This document shows, one piece after another, positions 24,526 through 31,815 of a stretch of 31,815 nt of DNA (the stretch's first letter is position 1; every line of letters begins with the position of its first letter). The DNA comes from a virus, in IMG/VR virus record IMGVR_UViG_3300010299_000034, positions 1-31,815 of that record; one strand, given 5' to 3'. The notes under the pieces are model-generated. The model had not been told where the DNA came from, did not search any database, and saw only the letters and a list, made by a program, of their open reading frames with translations. Both the position numbers and the translations under genes were made by a program.

Positions 24526-24927
24526 ATGCCAGCCGGACTATATTCGTTTGTTATAGAACAAGGAGCTACTTTAGATTTAGAAGTGGCTTACAAAGATTCT
24601 GGTTCTAATGCTATTGATTTAACAGGCTATCAAGCTCGGATGCAATTACGTCCTAATGTTGGTAGTTCTACTGTATTGTTAACACTTTCATCGAGTTTAA
24701 CATCAGATGGTACTGGATTGAACATGAGCGGGAGTTCCGGAACCAATTCTCCAACATTGGGGACAATTGGAATTTATATATCCGCGGCATCTTCATCGCA
24801 GTTAGATTTTGGAGAGGCGGTATACGATTTAGAAATAGCGTCTGGCGATGCAGTGCCGACAGTTTATAGAATATTAGAAGGAAAGATTCGGTTATCTAAG
24901 AATGTAACCTTAGGACCAACTTACTAA
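24526..24927 (+). CDS. Small beta-rich tail-associated protein
   Basis: 133 residues. The pattern FVIEQGATLDLEVAYKD, AIDLTGYQARMQLRPN, then a Gly/Ser-rich region and a final beta segment VYRILEGKIRLSK is common to small phage proteins encoded next to tail fibres, often in other phage groups too. I cannot assign a specific role; fibre attachment or a fibre-base domain is likely from context. The stop overlaps the start of the fibre gene (TAATG). The start has a good AAAAGGA spacing. Confidence 0.75.
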   Translation: MPAGLYSFVIEQGATLDLEVAYKDSGSNAIDLTGYQARMQLRPNVGSSTVLLTLSSSLTSDGTGLNMSGSSGTNSPTLGTIGIYISAASSSQLDFGEAVYDLEIASGDAVPTVYRILEGKIRLSKNVTLGPTY

Positions 24928-27900
24928 TGGCATCTAGAAACTGTAATACAAGAATTATCGATGTTAATCGCGATAAGAATACAGTTATCATTAATAATGT
25001 ACAACGACAAGTACTTGTAACTGATAACCGATGTGACCGTACTGTTAATACAGTTCAGCAACTTACTAATATTGTCCATGTAAAAATACCAGGCCCTCAA
25101 GGCCAAGCAGGGTTGCAAGGACCATCCGGATCACAAGGACCATCTGGATCGCAAGGACCATCTGGATCGCAAGGCCCGATCGGACCATCTGGATCGCAAG
25201 GGCCGGCAGGACCAGTACAGCCAACAGGCTCGTTTATGGTCACTGGGTCAGTTGCTTCAAACATATTAACATTCACTAAAGGTGATGGTAGCACATTCCA
25301 ATTAACAGTCGCAACTGGATCTGGAGGAGGCTCTGGCCCATCGACTGATACATTACAAGATGTTACAAGTAGAGGTAATCAGACATCAGCTTCCATTATA
25401 ATTACCGGATCATTAATAACAGGACAGTTTAATACATTAAGTGGTATTGGTTCGAGAGCACATGGCTTCTTTACAAATGCTAGCGGGTCATATTCCCATG
25501 CCGAAGGAGGATTTACACAAGCTATCGGCCAATATTCGCATGCAGAAGGCGTAGGATCATTCGGTTTTGAAAACAAATCAGTAGGCATAGGGTCTCATGC
25601 AGAAGGAAGCCAGACACAAGCCATAGGAGACCATTCACATGCAGAAGGCGCTACTACAATAGCCAGGGGCGTAGGATCGCATGCACAAGGCCAACAGACT
25701 GTAGCCCACGGGGGCTATTCATTCGCCCAAGGCGTTGGCACAATAGCATCCGGATCCCACCAGGCAGTCTTTGGCACATATAATGTAGCAAATGATAGCT
25801 CGTTATTTATAATAGGTAACGGTATTGACCAATTTTCTAGAAGTAATGTATTAGTCATTGATAGCGATCGTATTACAGTTTCAGGTAGTCTAAAATTAGA
25901 TCCATCTGAAGACCCAGATCCATCAGGTACTGATTTAGATTCAACTGCATTATTTCAAAGTGCATCTAATACATCTTTAGGGTATGATTTATATATCCGC
26001 CAAAATGGAAATCTAATAAAATGGAAATGGGTTGAAGGAGTAGTAAACACAGGATTGTTATTTGGTGGGGTAGTTACTTATTCAGGTAGTACAGTTTTTG
26101 TGTCATCTGGTAGTGGTATAATAGTTGATCACAATGCTACAACTAATCAGGAAATATCACCTATAATAACCTATGTTAATTGGTCTAATATTAGTCAGAG
26201 TGTTTCAAACATATCCACTCAGCAGGTAACTTACTTATATATCGATCAAAATGGTGATTTACAACAACAATCAAGCAGATTTACAAATGACCAATATCAC
26301 GATTATATTCCGTTAGGATCTGTAGGTCATTTTGATTATACCCAAGTATCAGCATTTGGAGGTCAAGTTCAAACTGCCTATGGCCAAATATCTCAAATTT
26401 CAACATTTGTTGATGTATTTGGACCTTTGAAAATATCAGGATATGGAATTACTGGTCAGGCAGGTAGTTTGAGATTATCAGTTGGATCAGGTCAATCTTT
26501 TATACATGGAGGGTTTTATGAAAATGACCCTGAGTTACCTTCAACTATAACAACAAATGCCCAAGCAACCGCCAGTATAGCCTATGTTTATAGATCAGGT
26601 TCTGGAGCTGCATTTGATACAAATGGAGGGAATTTATACACCTCACTTAGGCCTGGGTTTTATGATCCAGGAACTGGAGTAACTGGCTCAGTTTCAAACA
26701 ATGACTGGACAATTCAAAGAGCATACTCAGATCCTAAAACAGGAGTACTATATATTTATTATGGTCAAACTATCTATCCTGACTATAATACTGCTTTAGC
26801 GGATCTTTCCTCAGATTCATTCACAGAAGGGGATACATTTGATTTTACTACTTTTGTTGGATTTCTCGTCCTAAAGAGTAATACAACAGATATAACAAAT
26901 ACAGGCGATAATAAAATAATTCCTGCTGGATTATTTAGAGGATCTGGTCAAGGTGGGGGAGGTGGTTCTGCTGTAAGTAATTTAGATGATTTAAGTGATG
27001 TCTCAATTACAGGACCTACAGATGGAGAAGCATTAGTTTATAATTCAGGAGTCTGGATAAACGGAACCCCAGCTTCATCAAGTTATGCTTTATCAAGTTC
27101 ATATAGTTTAAGTAGTTCATATTCGTTATCTTCAAGTTATTCAACAACTGCATCGTATGCACTAAATGTCATTCCAACAAATACAAGTTCATTATTAACA
27201 ACAGCATCTATATCATCAAATGTTATTACATTTACTAAAGGTGATGGATCAACATTTGGAGTAACTGTTGATACTGGATCAACGCCGACTTTGAACCAAG
27301 TAGTAGAAGCCGGTAATATTGCAAATTCCAAAGTAATAATATCTGCATCACTACTAGTAGGAAGAGATACATTGGTATCTACAGACTTTGGATTTGCTCA
27401 AGGGCGTGATACGTTAATTGAAGGAAAGTATGGCCATGCCGAAGGTTCGTCATCTGCAGTTTATGCAACAGCCGGACACGCAGAAGGATTCGGTACCTCC
27501 GTACAGAACAATTACGGTCATGCTGAGGGATGGGGTTCATTAGCGACTGGCCAGGCAGCTCATGCCGAAGGATTCGGAACGCGCGCCTCTGGGTTATATT
27601 CACACACTGAAGGGTCTAGTACTAGAGCATCCGGACAAGCAGCTCACGCTGAGGGCCAGTCGGCTATAGCTTCTGGAATAGGGTCGCATTCGGAAGGAGA
27701 AGAAACTGTCGCTAGCGGAACAGGATCACATGCAGAAGGAGGTCAGTCACAAGCAATTGGAGATTATTCGCATGCGGAAGGCAAAAGCACTAAAGCGAAT
27801 GGTTTAGGATCACATGCTGAAGGCCAGGGAACGGTAGCCGATGGAGATTATTCACACGCTGAAGGTCAGGGAACAGTAGCCTCTGGATCACATCAACATG

Positions 27901-28685
27901 TACACGGACAGTATAATACTCATGGCAATACTACGGCGCTAGTAATTATTGGTAATGGTACTAGTGACGGTGCTCGAAGCGATTTAGCCGTATATAATCA
28001 GAACTCGATATTATATAATGCTTCCGTTACAGCTTCAAGTGATATAAGCGCATCCGGAGATATTTCATTACGTGGATTCCCGAGCCTATCTAGTTCATTG
28101 TTAGAATACATGACTACAGCTTCGGTAAGTAGTAATGTGATTACATTTACTAAAGGTGATGGAGCAACATTCGATCTTACAGTCGCAACAGGATCGGGTG
28201 GACCAACTGGGTCTACTGGCCCTAGTGAATTTTTTATACAAGATCAGGGTAGTGGTATAAATACTATCAGCGAAACTAGCCAAAGAGTTCGTAGCCCATT
28301 CACTGGGGGTGAGAATGCAGAAGCATGGAATACCAATTTCCCTACTCTTGAATATCAGAGGACAGGTCATATCGTACCTTACAACTCTACTTTGACGGGA
28401 ATCAGGATGCATACAAGAGGATATGATTCAGGGACATATACGATAACTCTTAGAGTATACAGAAAAAATTTCACTGACAATGCGGCAGGTACAAGTGATA
28501 ACATACAAACACACACGGGTGTCTTTGTTAATGGTACAGGAAAACTCAGGGAATTTCTCAATTTAACATATAGTGATGCATTCAACGCCGGAGATGAAGT
28601 ATATGTAACTTGGCAAGCTGATGCGGGTTATAATGCAAAAAGATTTATATTAATAGGAATTACCTATTATTTTGAAAGAACATAA
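24927..28685 (+). CDS. Large modular tail fibre with collagen-like and YadA-like head repeats
   Basis: 1252 residues. In order: a beta N-terminal attachment region (1-55); a collagen-like Gly-x-y run (about 56-95, many GPSGSQ); a linker LTFTKGDGSTF (about 115); a first block of YadA-head-type repeats with SHAEG units (about 170-290), ending in an IGNG segment; a large unrelated central domain (about 320-700); a hexapeptide SSSYSL run; a second TFTKGDGSTF linker (about 768); a second SHAEG block (about 824-1010) ending again in IGNG; a third TFTKGDGATF linker (about 1073); a short GPTGSTGPS; and a C-terminal domain (1095-1252: PTLEYQRTGHIVPYNSTLTGIRM) likely to be the receptor-binding tip. Trimeric fibre is inferred. 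The central part has different base composition. Downstream, the gene abuts a broken small frame. Confidence 0.88.
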   Translation: MASRNCNTRIIDVNRDKNTVIINNVQRQVLVTDNRCDRTVNTVQQLTNIVHVKIPGPQGQAGLQGPSGSQGPSGSQGPSGSQGPIGPSGSQGPAGPVQPTGSFMVTGSVASNILTFTKGDGSTFQLTVATGSGGGSGPSTDTLQDVTSRGNQTSASIIITGSLITGQFNTLSGIGSRAHGFFTNASGSYSHAEGGFTQAIGQYSHAEGVGSFGFENKSVGIGSHAEGSQTQAIGDHSHAEGATTIARGVGSHAQGQQTVAHGGYSFAQGVGTIASGSHQAVFGTYNVANDSSLFIIGNGIDQFSRSNVLVIDSDRITVSGSLKLDPSEDPDPSGTDLDSTALFQSASNTSLGYDLYIRQNGNLIKWKWVEGVVNTGLLFGGVVTYSGSTVFVSSGSGIIVDHNATTNQEISPIITYVNWSNISQSVSNISTQQVTYLYIDQNGDLQQQSSRFTNDQYHDYIPLGSVGHFDYTQVSAFGGQVQTAYGQISQISTFVDVFGPLKISGYGITGQAGSLRLSVGSGQSFIHGGFYENDPELPSTITTNAQATASIAYVYRSGSGAAFDTNGGNLYTSLRPGFYDPGTGVTGSVSNNDWTIQRAYSDPKTGVLYIYYGQTIYPDYNTALADLSSDSFTEGDTFDFTTFVGFLVLKSNTTDITNTGDNKIIPAGLFRGSGQGGGGGSAVSNLDDLSDVSITGPTDGEALVYNSGVWINGTPASSSYALSSSYSLSSSYSLSSSYSTTASYALNVIPTNTSSLLTTASISSNVITFTKGDGSTFGVTVDTGSTPTLNQVVEAGNIANSKVIISASLLVGRDTLVSTDFGFAQGRDTLIEGKYGHAEGSSSAVYATAGHAEGFGTSVQNNYGHAEGWGSLATGQAAHAEGFGTRASGLYSHTEGSSTRASGQAAHAEGQSAIASGIGSHSEGEETVASGTGSHAEGGQSQAIGDYSHAEGKSTKANGLGSHAEGQGTVADGDYSHAEGQGTVASGSHQHVHGQYNTHGNTTALVIIGNGTSDGARSDLAVYNQNSILYNASVTASSDISASGDISLRGFPSLSSSLLEYMTTASVSSNVITFTKGDGATFDLTVATGSGGPTGSTGPSEFFIQDQGSGINTISETSQRVRSPFTGGENAEAWNTNFPTLEYQRTGHIVPYNSTLTGIRMHTRGYDSGTYTITLRVYRKNFTDNAAGTSDNIQTHTGVFVNGTGKLREFLNLTYSDAFNAGDEVYVTWQADAGYNAKRFILIGITYYFERT
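25119..25199 (+). repeat. 18-base tandem repeat coding collagen-like GPSGSQ
   Basis: Four units at 25119-25136, 25137-25154, 25155-25172 and 25182-25199, with a nine-base GPI spacer (25173-25181). Units two to four are identical; the first differs at two bases. Confidence 0.92.
27075..27164 (+). repeat. Ser/Tyr hexapeptide repeat in the fibre gene
   Basis: Five 18-base units encode SSSYAL, SSSYSL, SSSYSL, SSSYST and TASYAL. They are diverged at the DNA level but regular in protein, a linker type seen in phage fibres. Confidence 0.85.
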
Positions 28686-28687
28686 TT

Positions 28688-28853
28688 ATGCCGATATTAA
28701 CAGTATATCAATATCCTGTTCTATGCAAGATTCGGTAATGATCCAGATGATGATTCAACAGGAGGAACAGGAGTGATAAAAGACAGAGTAGGAGGATTCG
28801 ACGGAACCCCTATAAACACAGAATCAGGTGATAATGTAACAGATGACCCGTGA
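28688..28853 (+). pseudogene. Possible small gene broken by a frameshift
   Basis: An ATG three bases after the fibre stop begins MPILTVYQYPV but stops after 16 residues. A +1 shift at about 28712-28721 would continue as FYARFGNDPDDDSTGGTG and run to a TGA at 28851-28853, overlapping the next gene's start at 28843, for about 54 residues. The second frame has no ATG of its own. It could be a frameshifted remnant, a sequencing error, or untranslated sequence. The acidic Gly-rich stretch is not diagnostic of any family. Confidence 0.35.
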
Positions 28854-29043
28854 TATGATACAACCAAAACGACAACAATACTATGACGCGGAAGTGCGAT
28901 TACGATTATTATATGATATGATCGGCCGTTATATGATACAAGATCCATGTTTCAAATTAGATAAAGATTTTTCACGTCATATAGAAATAGCAGCTGAAGA
29001 GTTATATAAAGCCTTGTTAGAATTACAGTACAAACAACAGTAA
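28843..29043 (+). CDS. Small helical protein, function unknown
   Basis: 66 residues, mostly helical, with RQQYYDAEVRLRLLYDMIGRYM and EIAAEELYKALLELQYKQQ. It has no recognised domain. It lies between the fibre and sheath genes and starts inside the broken frame. No good ribosome-binding site is seen, so initiation may depend on coupling with the upstream frame. A minor tail component or chaperone is possible, with no sequence support. Confidence 0.6.
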   Translation: MTRDMIQPKRQQYYDAEVRLRLLYDMIGRYMIQDPCFKLDKDFSRHIEIAAEELYKALLELQYKQQ

Positions 29044-29046
29044 TAC

Positions 29047-29055
29047 ATATTTATT
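29047..29055 (+). promoter_or_regulatory. ATATTTATT element before the 84-residue gene
   Basis: Ends 13 bases before the ATG at 29069 and is followed by TTAAA. No AGG-type ribosome-binding site is present in this copy. Confidence 0.58.
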
Positions 29056-29068
29056 TTAAACATTAGTT

Positions 29069-29323
29069 ATGGCAGAAACAAAAAAATTTACAGAGCAAGA
29101 AATTGCAGAAATCAAAACATTACAACAACGTGTAGCCGATACTACATACGAACTCGGTCTAGTCCAAATTGATAAGCAAATGCTAAAAGATAGGGAGTCT
29201 GAATTAATTAGTTCATATGAACGTATTATTAAAGATGAACAAGATTTGGTTGCCAAATTAAGTTCAAAGTACGGTGTCGGAACACTAGACTTGTCTACTG
29301 GGGAGTTTGTACCCCAATCTTGA
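29069..29323 (+). CDS. Small coiled-coil protein upstream of the sheath gene
   Basis: 84 residues. A long coiled coil (about 5-65: EIAEIKTLQQRVADTTYELG; DRESELISSYERIIKDE) ends in a short conserved-looking tail, SKYGVGTLDLSTGEFVPQ. Similar coiled-coil proteins with a YGxGxLD tail occur in T4-like phages of marine bacteria, without a known role. It is preceded by an ATATTTATT element and followed by a 66-base gap before the sheath. Likely structural or assembly-related; not assigned. Confidence 0.72.
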   Translation: MAETKKFTEQEIAEIKTLQQRVADTTYELGLVQIDKQMLKDRESELISSYERIIKDEQDLVAKLSSKYGVGTLDLSTGEFVPQS

Positions 29324-29343
29324 TTGTTTACTATATTACTTCA

Positions 29344-29352
29344 ATATTTATA
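29344..29352 (+). promoter_or_regulatory. ATATTTATA element before the sheath gene
   Basis: 37 bases before the GTG start at 29390, a longer spacing than most. A hairpin AATGAA-TCATT-TTCATT (29353-29369) and a TAGGAG ribosome-binding site (29377-29382) lie between. Confidence 0.55.
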
Positions 29353-29389
29353 AATGAATCATTTTCATTATTAATATAGGAGCATTATA

Positions 29390-31159
29390 GTGGCCGAAAC
29401 AATTATCTCACCTGGTGTATTTACCAACGAAGTAGATCAGACATTCCTTCCTGCAGGAATCCAAGCAATTGGAGCTGCAGTAATAGGACCAACACAAAAA
29501 GGTCCAGCCGGAATTCCTACGATTGTATCAAGTTATTCAGAGTACTTGCAAATATTTGGAGGAAAGTTTACTTCTGGTTCTGGAGCATCAGAAAATTCAT
29601 ATAAATATCTAACAAACTACGTAGCTCAAGAGTATCTTAAATATGCTGATACGTTGACAGTAGTACGGGTATTGGATGGTGCATATGCTCCTGCAACATC
29701 TTCAGTGCCATCCGCTGAAGCCAGTTCCGGTTTTGGGGGAGGCCCATATGCCTTTACATTGACAACACTAGCAGATGGCGATGAAATGAACAATGCCGGC
29801 ACTCCTGGTACTAATCATTTATTGCTATCTGGATCCGGAAATAATATTCGTTGGGAAGTAACTTCAGTTAATCCAACAAAAGGTACTTTCAACTTATCTC
29901 TACGAAGAGGCGATGATACTATTAAGAGAAAGGTTATCTTAGAGTCTTACTCAAACTTAACTCTAGACCCAAATTCATCTAATTATATCGGAAGAGCGAT
30001 CGGCGACCAATCATATACATTGAGAGATAGTGGTACATCTGATCCCTTTTTGCAATTGTCAGGTTCATTCCCTAATAAGTCTAAATATGTAAGAGTTTCA
30101 AATATTGCAAATACATACAATTACCTAGATTCTAATGGTACTATTAGAGACGGCAACTTATCAGGAAGTTTGCCGCAAACAGGCTCAGGTTCAGTAGGAG
30201 GAGGATTTACAGGAGGTTCTGACGGTACCGTTCTTCATCCAAAGGCCTTTAATGAAAGTATTTCAAACACAAATGTTCAAGGTATTACATTTGATGCAAA
30301 TGGTTCTCAAGAGTATATTGATGCAATTAGATTGCTTAAGAACCAAGATGAATATGATATTAATTTGCTAGTACTTCCTGGCTTGGTAGATAACTTTGCA
30401 AATCATGCTCCGGTAATCACTGAAGCTATTGCAATGGTTGAGTCCAGAGGAGATTGTTTCCTAGTTGCTGATCCAGTTGAATATGGACAGACAATAGCGC
30501 AAGCTGCTACAAAAGCTGAATCAAGAGATTCTAGCTATGTTGCTGAATATTGGCCATGGGTTAAAGTTCCGGATAATGACTTGGGACGTAATGTATGGGT
30601 GCCAGCATCAGTACTGATTCCTTCAGTATATGCATTTAATGATAAAGTAGCTGCTCCATGGTATGCCCCAGCTGGATTGAATAGAGGTGGTATTGATATA
30701 GCGATTGCGACAGAACGTAAGTTGACTACAGCTAACCGTGATACAATGGCTGATAGCAATCTTAATCCAATTGCGACATTCCCTAATGCAGGAGTAGTTG
30801 TATATGGACAATATACAACACAAAAGAAACAGTCTGCACTAGATAGAGTTAATGTAAGACGTTTATTGATTGCAGCTAAGAAATTTGTTGCTTCAACTAG
30901 TAAGTTCCTAGTATTTGAAAATAATACTGCGGCAACAAGAAATAGATTCCTATCAATTGTTAATCCATACTTTGAAAATGTTCAACAACGTCAAGGGTTG
31001 TATGCATTTGAAGTTAGAATGGATGAATCAAATAACACTCCAGATGTAATTGACAGAAACCAGCTAGTAGGTCAAATATTCCTACAGCCTGCAAGAACGG
31101 CTGAGTTTATTATTATTGACTTTAATGTGATGCCGACAGGCGCATCGTTCCCAGAATAA
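29390..31159 (+). CDS. Tail sheath protein (T4 gp18-like), GTG start
   Basis: 589 residues, the contractile outer tail layer. The N-terminus ISPGVFTNEVDQTFLP with IGAAVIGPTQKGPA is the standard sheath start. The conserved C-terminal half includes NLLVLPGLVDNFANHAPVITEA, YWPWVKVPD, VPASVLIPSVYAFNDKVAAPWYAPAG, the RRLLIAAKKFV segment and QIFLQPARTAEFIIIDFNVMPTG. Length is near that of other T4-like sheaths. The GTG at 29390 is favoured by TAGGAG eight bases upstream. The tube gene follows after 42 bases, as in T4 (18-19). Confidence 0.96.
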   Translation: MAETIISPGVFTNEVDQTFLPAGIQAIGAAVIGPTQKGPAGIPTIVSSYSEYLQIFGGKFTSGSGASENSYKYLTNYVAQEYLKYADTLTVVRVLDGAYAPATSSVPSAEASSGFGGGPYAFTLTTLADGDEMNNAGTPGTNHLLLSGSGNNIRWEVTSVNPTKGTFNLSLRRGDDTIKRKVILESYSNLTLDPNSSNYIGRAIGDQSYTLRDSGTSDPFLQLSGSFPNKSKYVRVSNIANTYNYLDSNGTIRDGNLSGSLPQTGSGSVGGGFTGGSDGTVLHPKAFNESISNTNVQGITFDANGSQEYIDAIRLLKNQDEYDINLLVLPGLVDNFANHAPVITEAIAMVESRGDCFLVADPVEYGQTIAQAATKAESRDSSYVAEYWPWVKVPDNDLGRNVWVPASVLIPSVYAFNDKVAAPWYAPAGLNRGGIDIAIATERKLTTANRDTMADSNLNPIATFPNAGVVVYGQYTTQKKQSALDRVNVRRLLIAAKKFVASTSKFLVFENNTAATRNRFLSIVNPYFENVQQRQGLYAFEVRMDESNNTPDVIDRNQLVGQIFLQPARTAEFIIIDFNVMPTGASFPE

Positions 31160-31169
31160 TGAATGGCAC

Positions 31170-31178
31170 ATATTTATA
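31170..31178 (+). promoter_or_regulatory. ATATTTATA element before the tube gene
   Basis: 23 bases before the ATG at 31202; GGAGT lies between as a ribosome-binding site. Ninth base A. Separate expression of the abundant tube protein would fit its copy number. Confidence 0.58.
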
Positions 31179-31201
31179 TAAAAGAAATGGAGTAAAATAA
31201 G

Positions 31202-31690
31202 ATGGCAGAACTACTCGACCCGACCGAAATATTTTATACAGCTTATGAGCCAAAGATGGCTAATAGGTTCATCATGTATATTGAAGGAATACCAGCATAC
31301 CTAATTAAGGCAGCTAGTAGACCATCAATTGATCAGGGTGAAGTTATCCTAGACCACATCAACGTTGAAAGAAAGTTGAAAGGTAAGTCTAGATGGCAAG
31401 ATGTAACAGTAACATTGTATGATCCAGTTGTTCCGTCAGGAGCACAAGCGGTGATGGAATGGGTTAGATTACATCACGAGTCTGTAACAGGTAGAGATGG
31501 TTATTCCGACTTTTATAAGAAAGACATTACTTTCAATTCGCTAGGCCCTATAGGTGATAAGGTTGAAGAATGGACTTTGAAAGGAGCTTTCATATCATCT
31601 GCAACGTTTGGAGATATGGATTGGTCGACAGAAGATCCAGTTAACATTGAATTGACACTTAAGTACGATTACGCAGTATTGCAATTCTAA
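31202..31690 (+). CDS. Tail tube protein (T4 gp19-like)
   Basis: 162 residues, the inner tail tube subunit through which DNA passes. Matches gp19: NRFIMYIEGIPAYLIKAASRPSI, the loop VERKLKGKSRWQDVTVTLYDPVVPSGAQAVMEW, and WTLKGAFISSATFGDMDW with VNIELTLKYDYAVLQF at the end. Length equals the family norm. It follows the sheath and has its own upstream element. The fold is the tube/Hcp beta-barrel type. Confidence 0.96.
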   Translation: MAELLDPTEIFYTAYEPKMANRFIMYIEGIPAYLIKAASRPSIDQGEVILDHINVERKLKGKSRWQDVTVTLYDPVVPSGAQAVMEWVRLHHESVTGRDGYSDFYKKDITFNSLGPIGDKVEEWTLKGAFISSATFGDMDWSTEDPVNIELTLKYDYAVLQF

Positions 31691-31709
31691 TAAAAATTCT
31701 AATAAAAAG
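31685..31709 (+). repeat. Short tandem duplication after the tube gene
   Basis: TTCTAATAAAAA occurs twice in immediate succession, the first copy including the tube stop codon. It is probably a small slippage duplication. Confidence 0.6.
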
Positions 31710-31717
31710 TAGTTAAT

Positions 31718-31815
31718 ATGTCTAAGCAAGAATTATTTGTTAATAGCTTAAGGAAATTGATCAATGAAGAACTTAAGCGATTAGATGAGAGAGCACCGGA
31801 CAGCTGGTCGGAAGA
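31718..31815 (+). CDS. Start of an unknown gene, runs off the window
   Basis: The ATG at 31718 opens a frame to the window end without a stop, giving 32 residues: MSKQELFVNSLRKLINEEL, then KRLDERAPDSWSE. The amphipathic LRKLINEELKR resembles the start of the 169-residue protein at 7837. In T4 the gene after tube is the portal, but that is elsewhere here, so the identity cannot be told. No ATATTTATT element precedes it in the 27-base gap. Confidence 0.6.
   Translation, partial: MSKQELFVNSLRKLINEELKRLDERAPDSWSE

Noticed and set aside
25119-25199. Regular short repeats that could suggest a CRISPR array
   Set aside because: The units are contiguous, in frame and encode a collagen-like Gly-x-y run; there are no unique spacers.
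25097-25588. Open frames on the minus strand opposite the fibre repeats and elsewhere
   Set aside because: They mirror repetitive or biased coding sequence on the + strand, lack ribosome-binding sites, and resemble no protein family. All convincing genes are on the + strand.
26752-26760. ATATTTATT copy inside the fibre gene
   Set aside because: No gene starts nearby, and the region is AT-rich foreign-looking sequence. One chance copy is expected.
29299-29316. TGGGG/CCCCA hairpin at the end of the 84-residue gene as a terminator
   Set aside because: The stem is only five bases with an eight-base loop, lies in coding sequence, and no proper T-run follows.
29600-29607. Exact T4 late promoter core TATAAATA
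   Set aside because: It lies inside the sheath coding sequence, far from any start codon, and is the only one I noticed on the coding strand. It is likely chance in an AT-rich genome.

Overview
The window is part of the genome of a T4-like contractile-tailed phage (myovirus). All genes lie on the + strand, packed end to start, often with ATGA or TAATG overlaps. Recognisable T4 homologues are the large terminase (gp17), portal (gp20), prohead protease (gp21), scaffold (gp22), major capsid protein (gp23), neck proteins (gp13, gp14), tail completion protein (gp15), sheath (gp18), tube (gp19) and the gp47/gp46 recombination nuclease. Base composition is moderately AT-rich. The lysis amidase carries an EF-hand-like insert of a kind familiar from Bacteroidetes amidases, and a phage bS21 homologue has a Bacteroidetes-like C-terminal tyrosine. 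A Bacteroidetes host, perhaps aquatic, is therefore a reasonable but unproven guess.

Layout. 1-2988: Mre11/Rad50-like nuclease fused in one frame (5' end outside the window). 3013-5519: large beta-rich virion protein plus a free-standing S74-type chaperone domain. 5521-9001: a nucleotidyltransferase/ligase-fold fusion, a small basic protein and a zinc-ribbon protein. 8973-10591: lysis cassette (holin-like protein, amidase, overlapping spanin-like pair). 10591-14069: terminase and portal. 14141-18419: head-assembly and unknown genes, including the prohead protease, an unlisted 51-codon gene, a region of nested direct repeats and a bS21 homologue. 18423-21234: scaffold and major capsid genes, bounded by two terminators and headed by a sigma70-like promoter with a structured leader. 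21287-24486: PhoH ATPase, then neck and tail completion genes. 24526-29323: fibre region with a 1252-residue collagen/YadA-like fibre and small genes. 29390-31690: sheath and tube. 31718 onward: a gene that runs off the end.

How it works together. The head is built from portal, scaffold, capsid protein and protease, and is filled by the terminase. Neck and completion proteins join it to the sheath and tube, and the fibres contact the host. The lysis cassette opens the cell. The nuclease, the nucleotidyltransferase fusion, PhoH and the bS21 homologue are probably metabolic or host-takeover functions.

Regulation. An ATATTTATT/A element occurs at 11 gene boundaries, always on the coding strand, usually 13-23 bases before a start codon. 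It is the leading candidate for a phage-specific expression signal. No stretch over 300 bases lacks a gene; the longest gap is 18420-18598. I saw no tRNA, rRNA, CRISPR array or insertion sequence.
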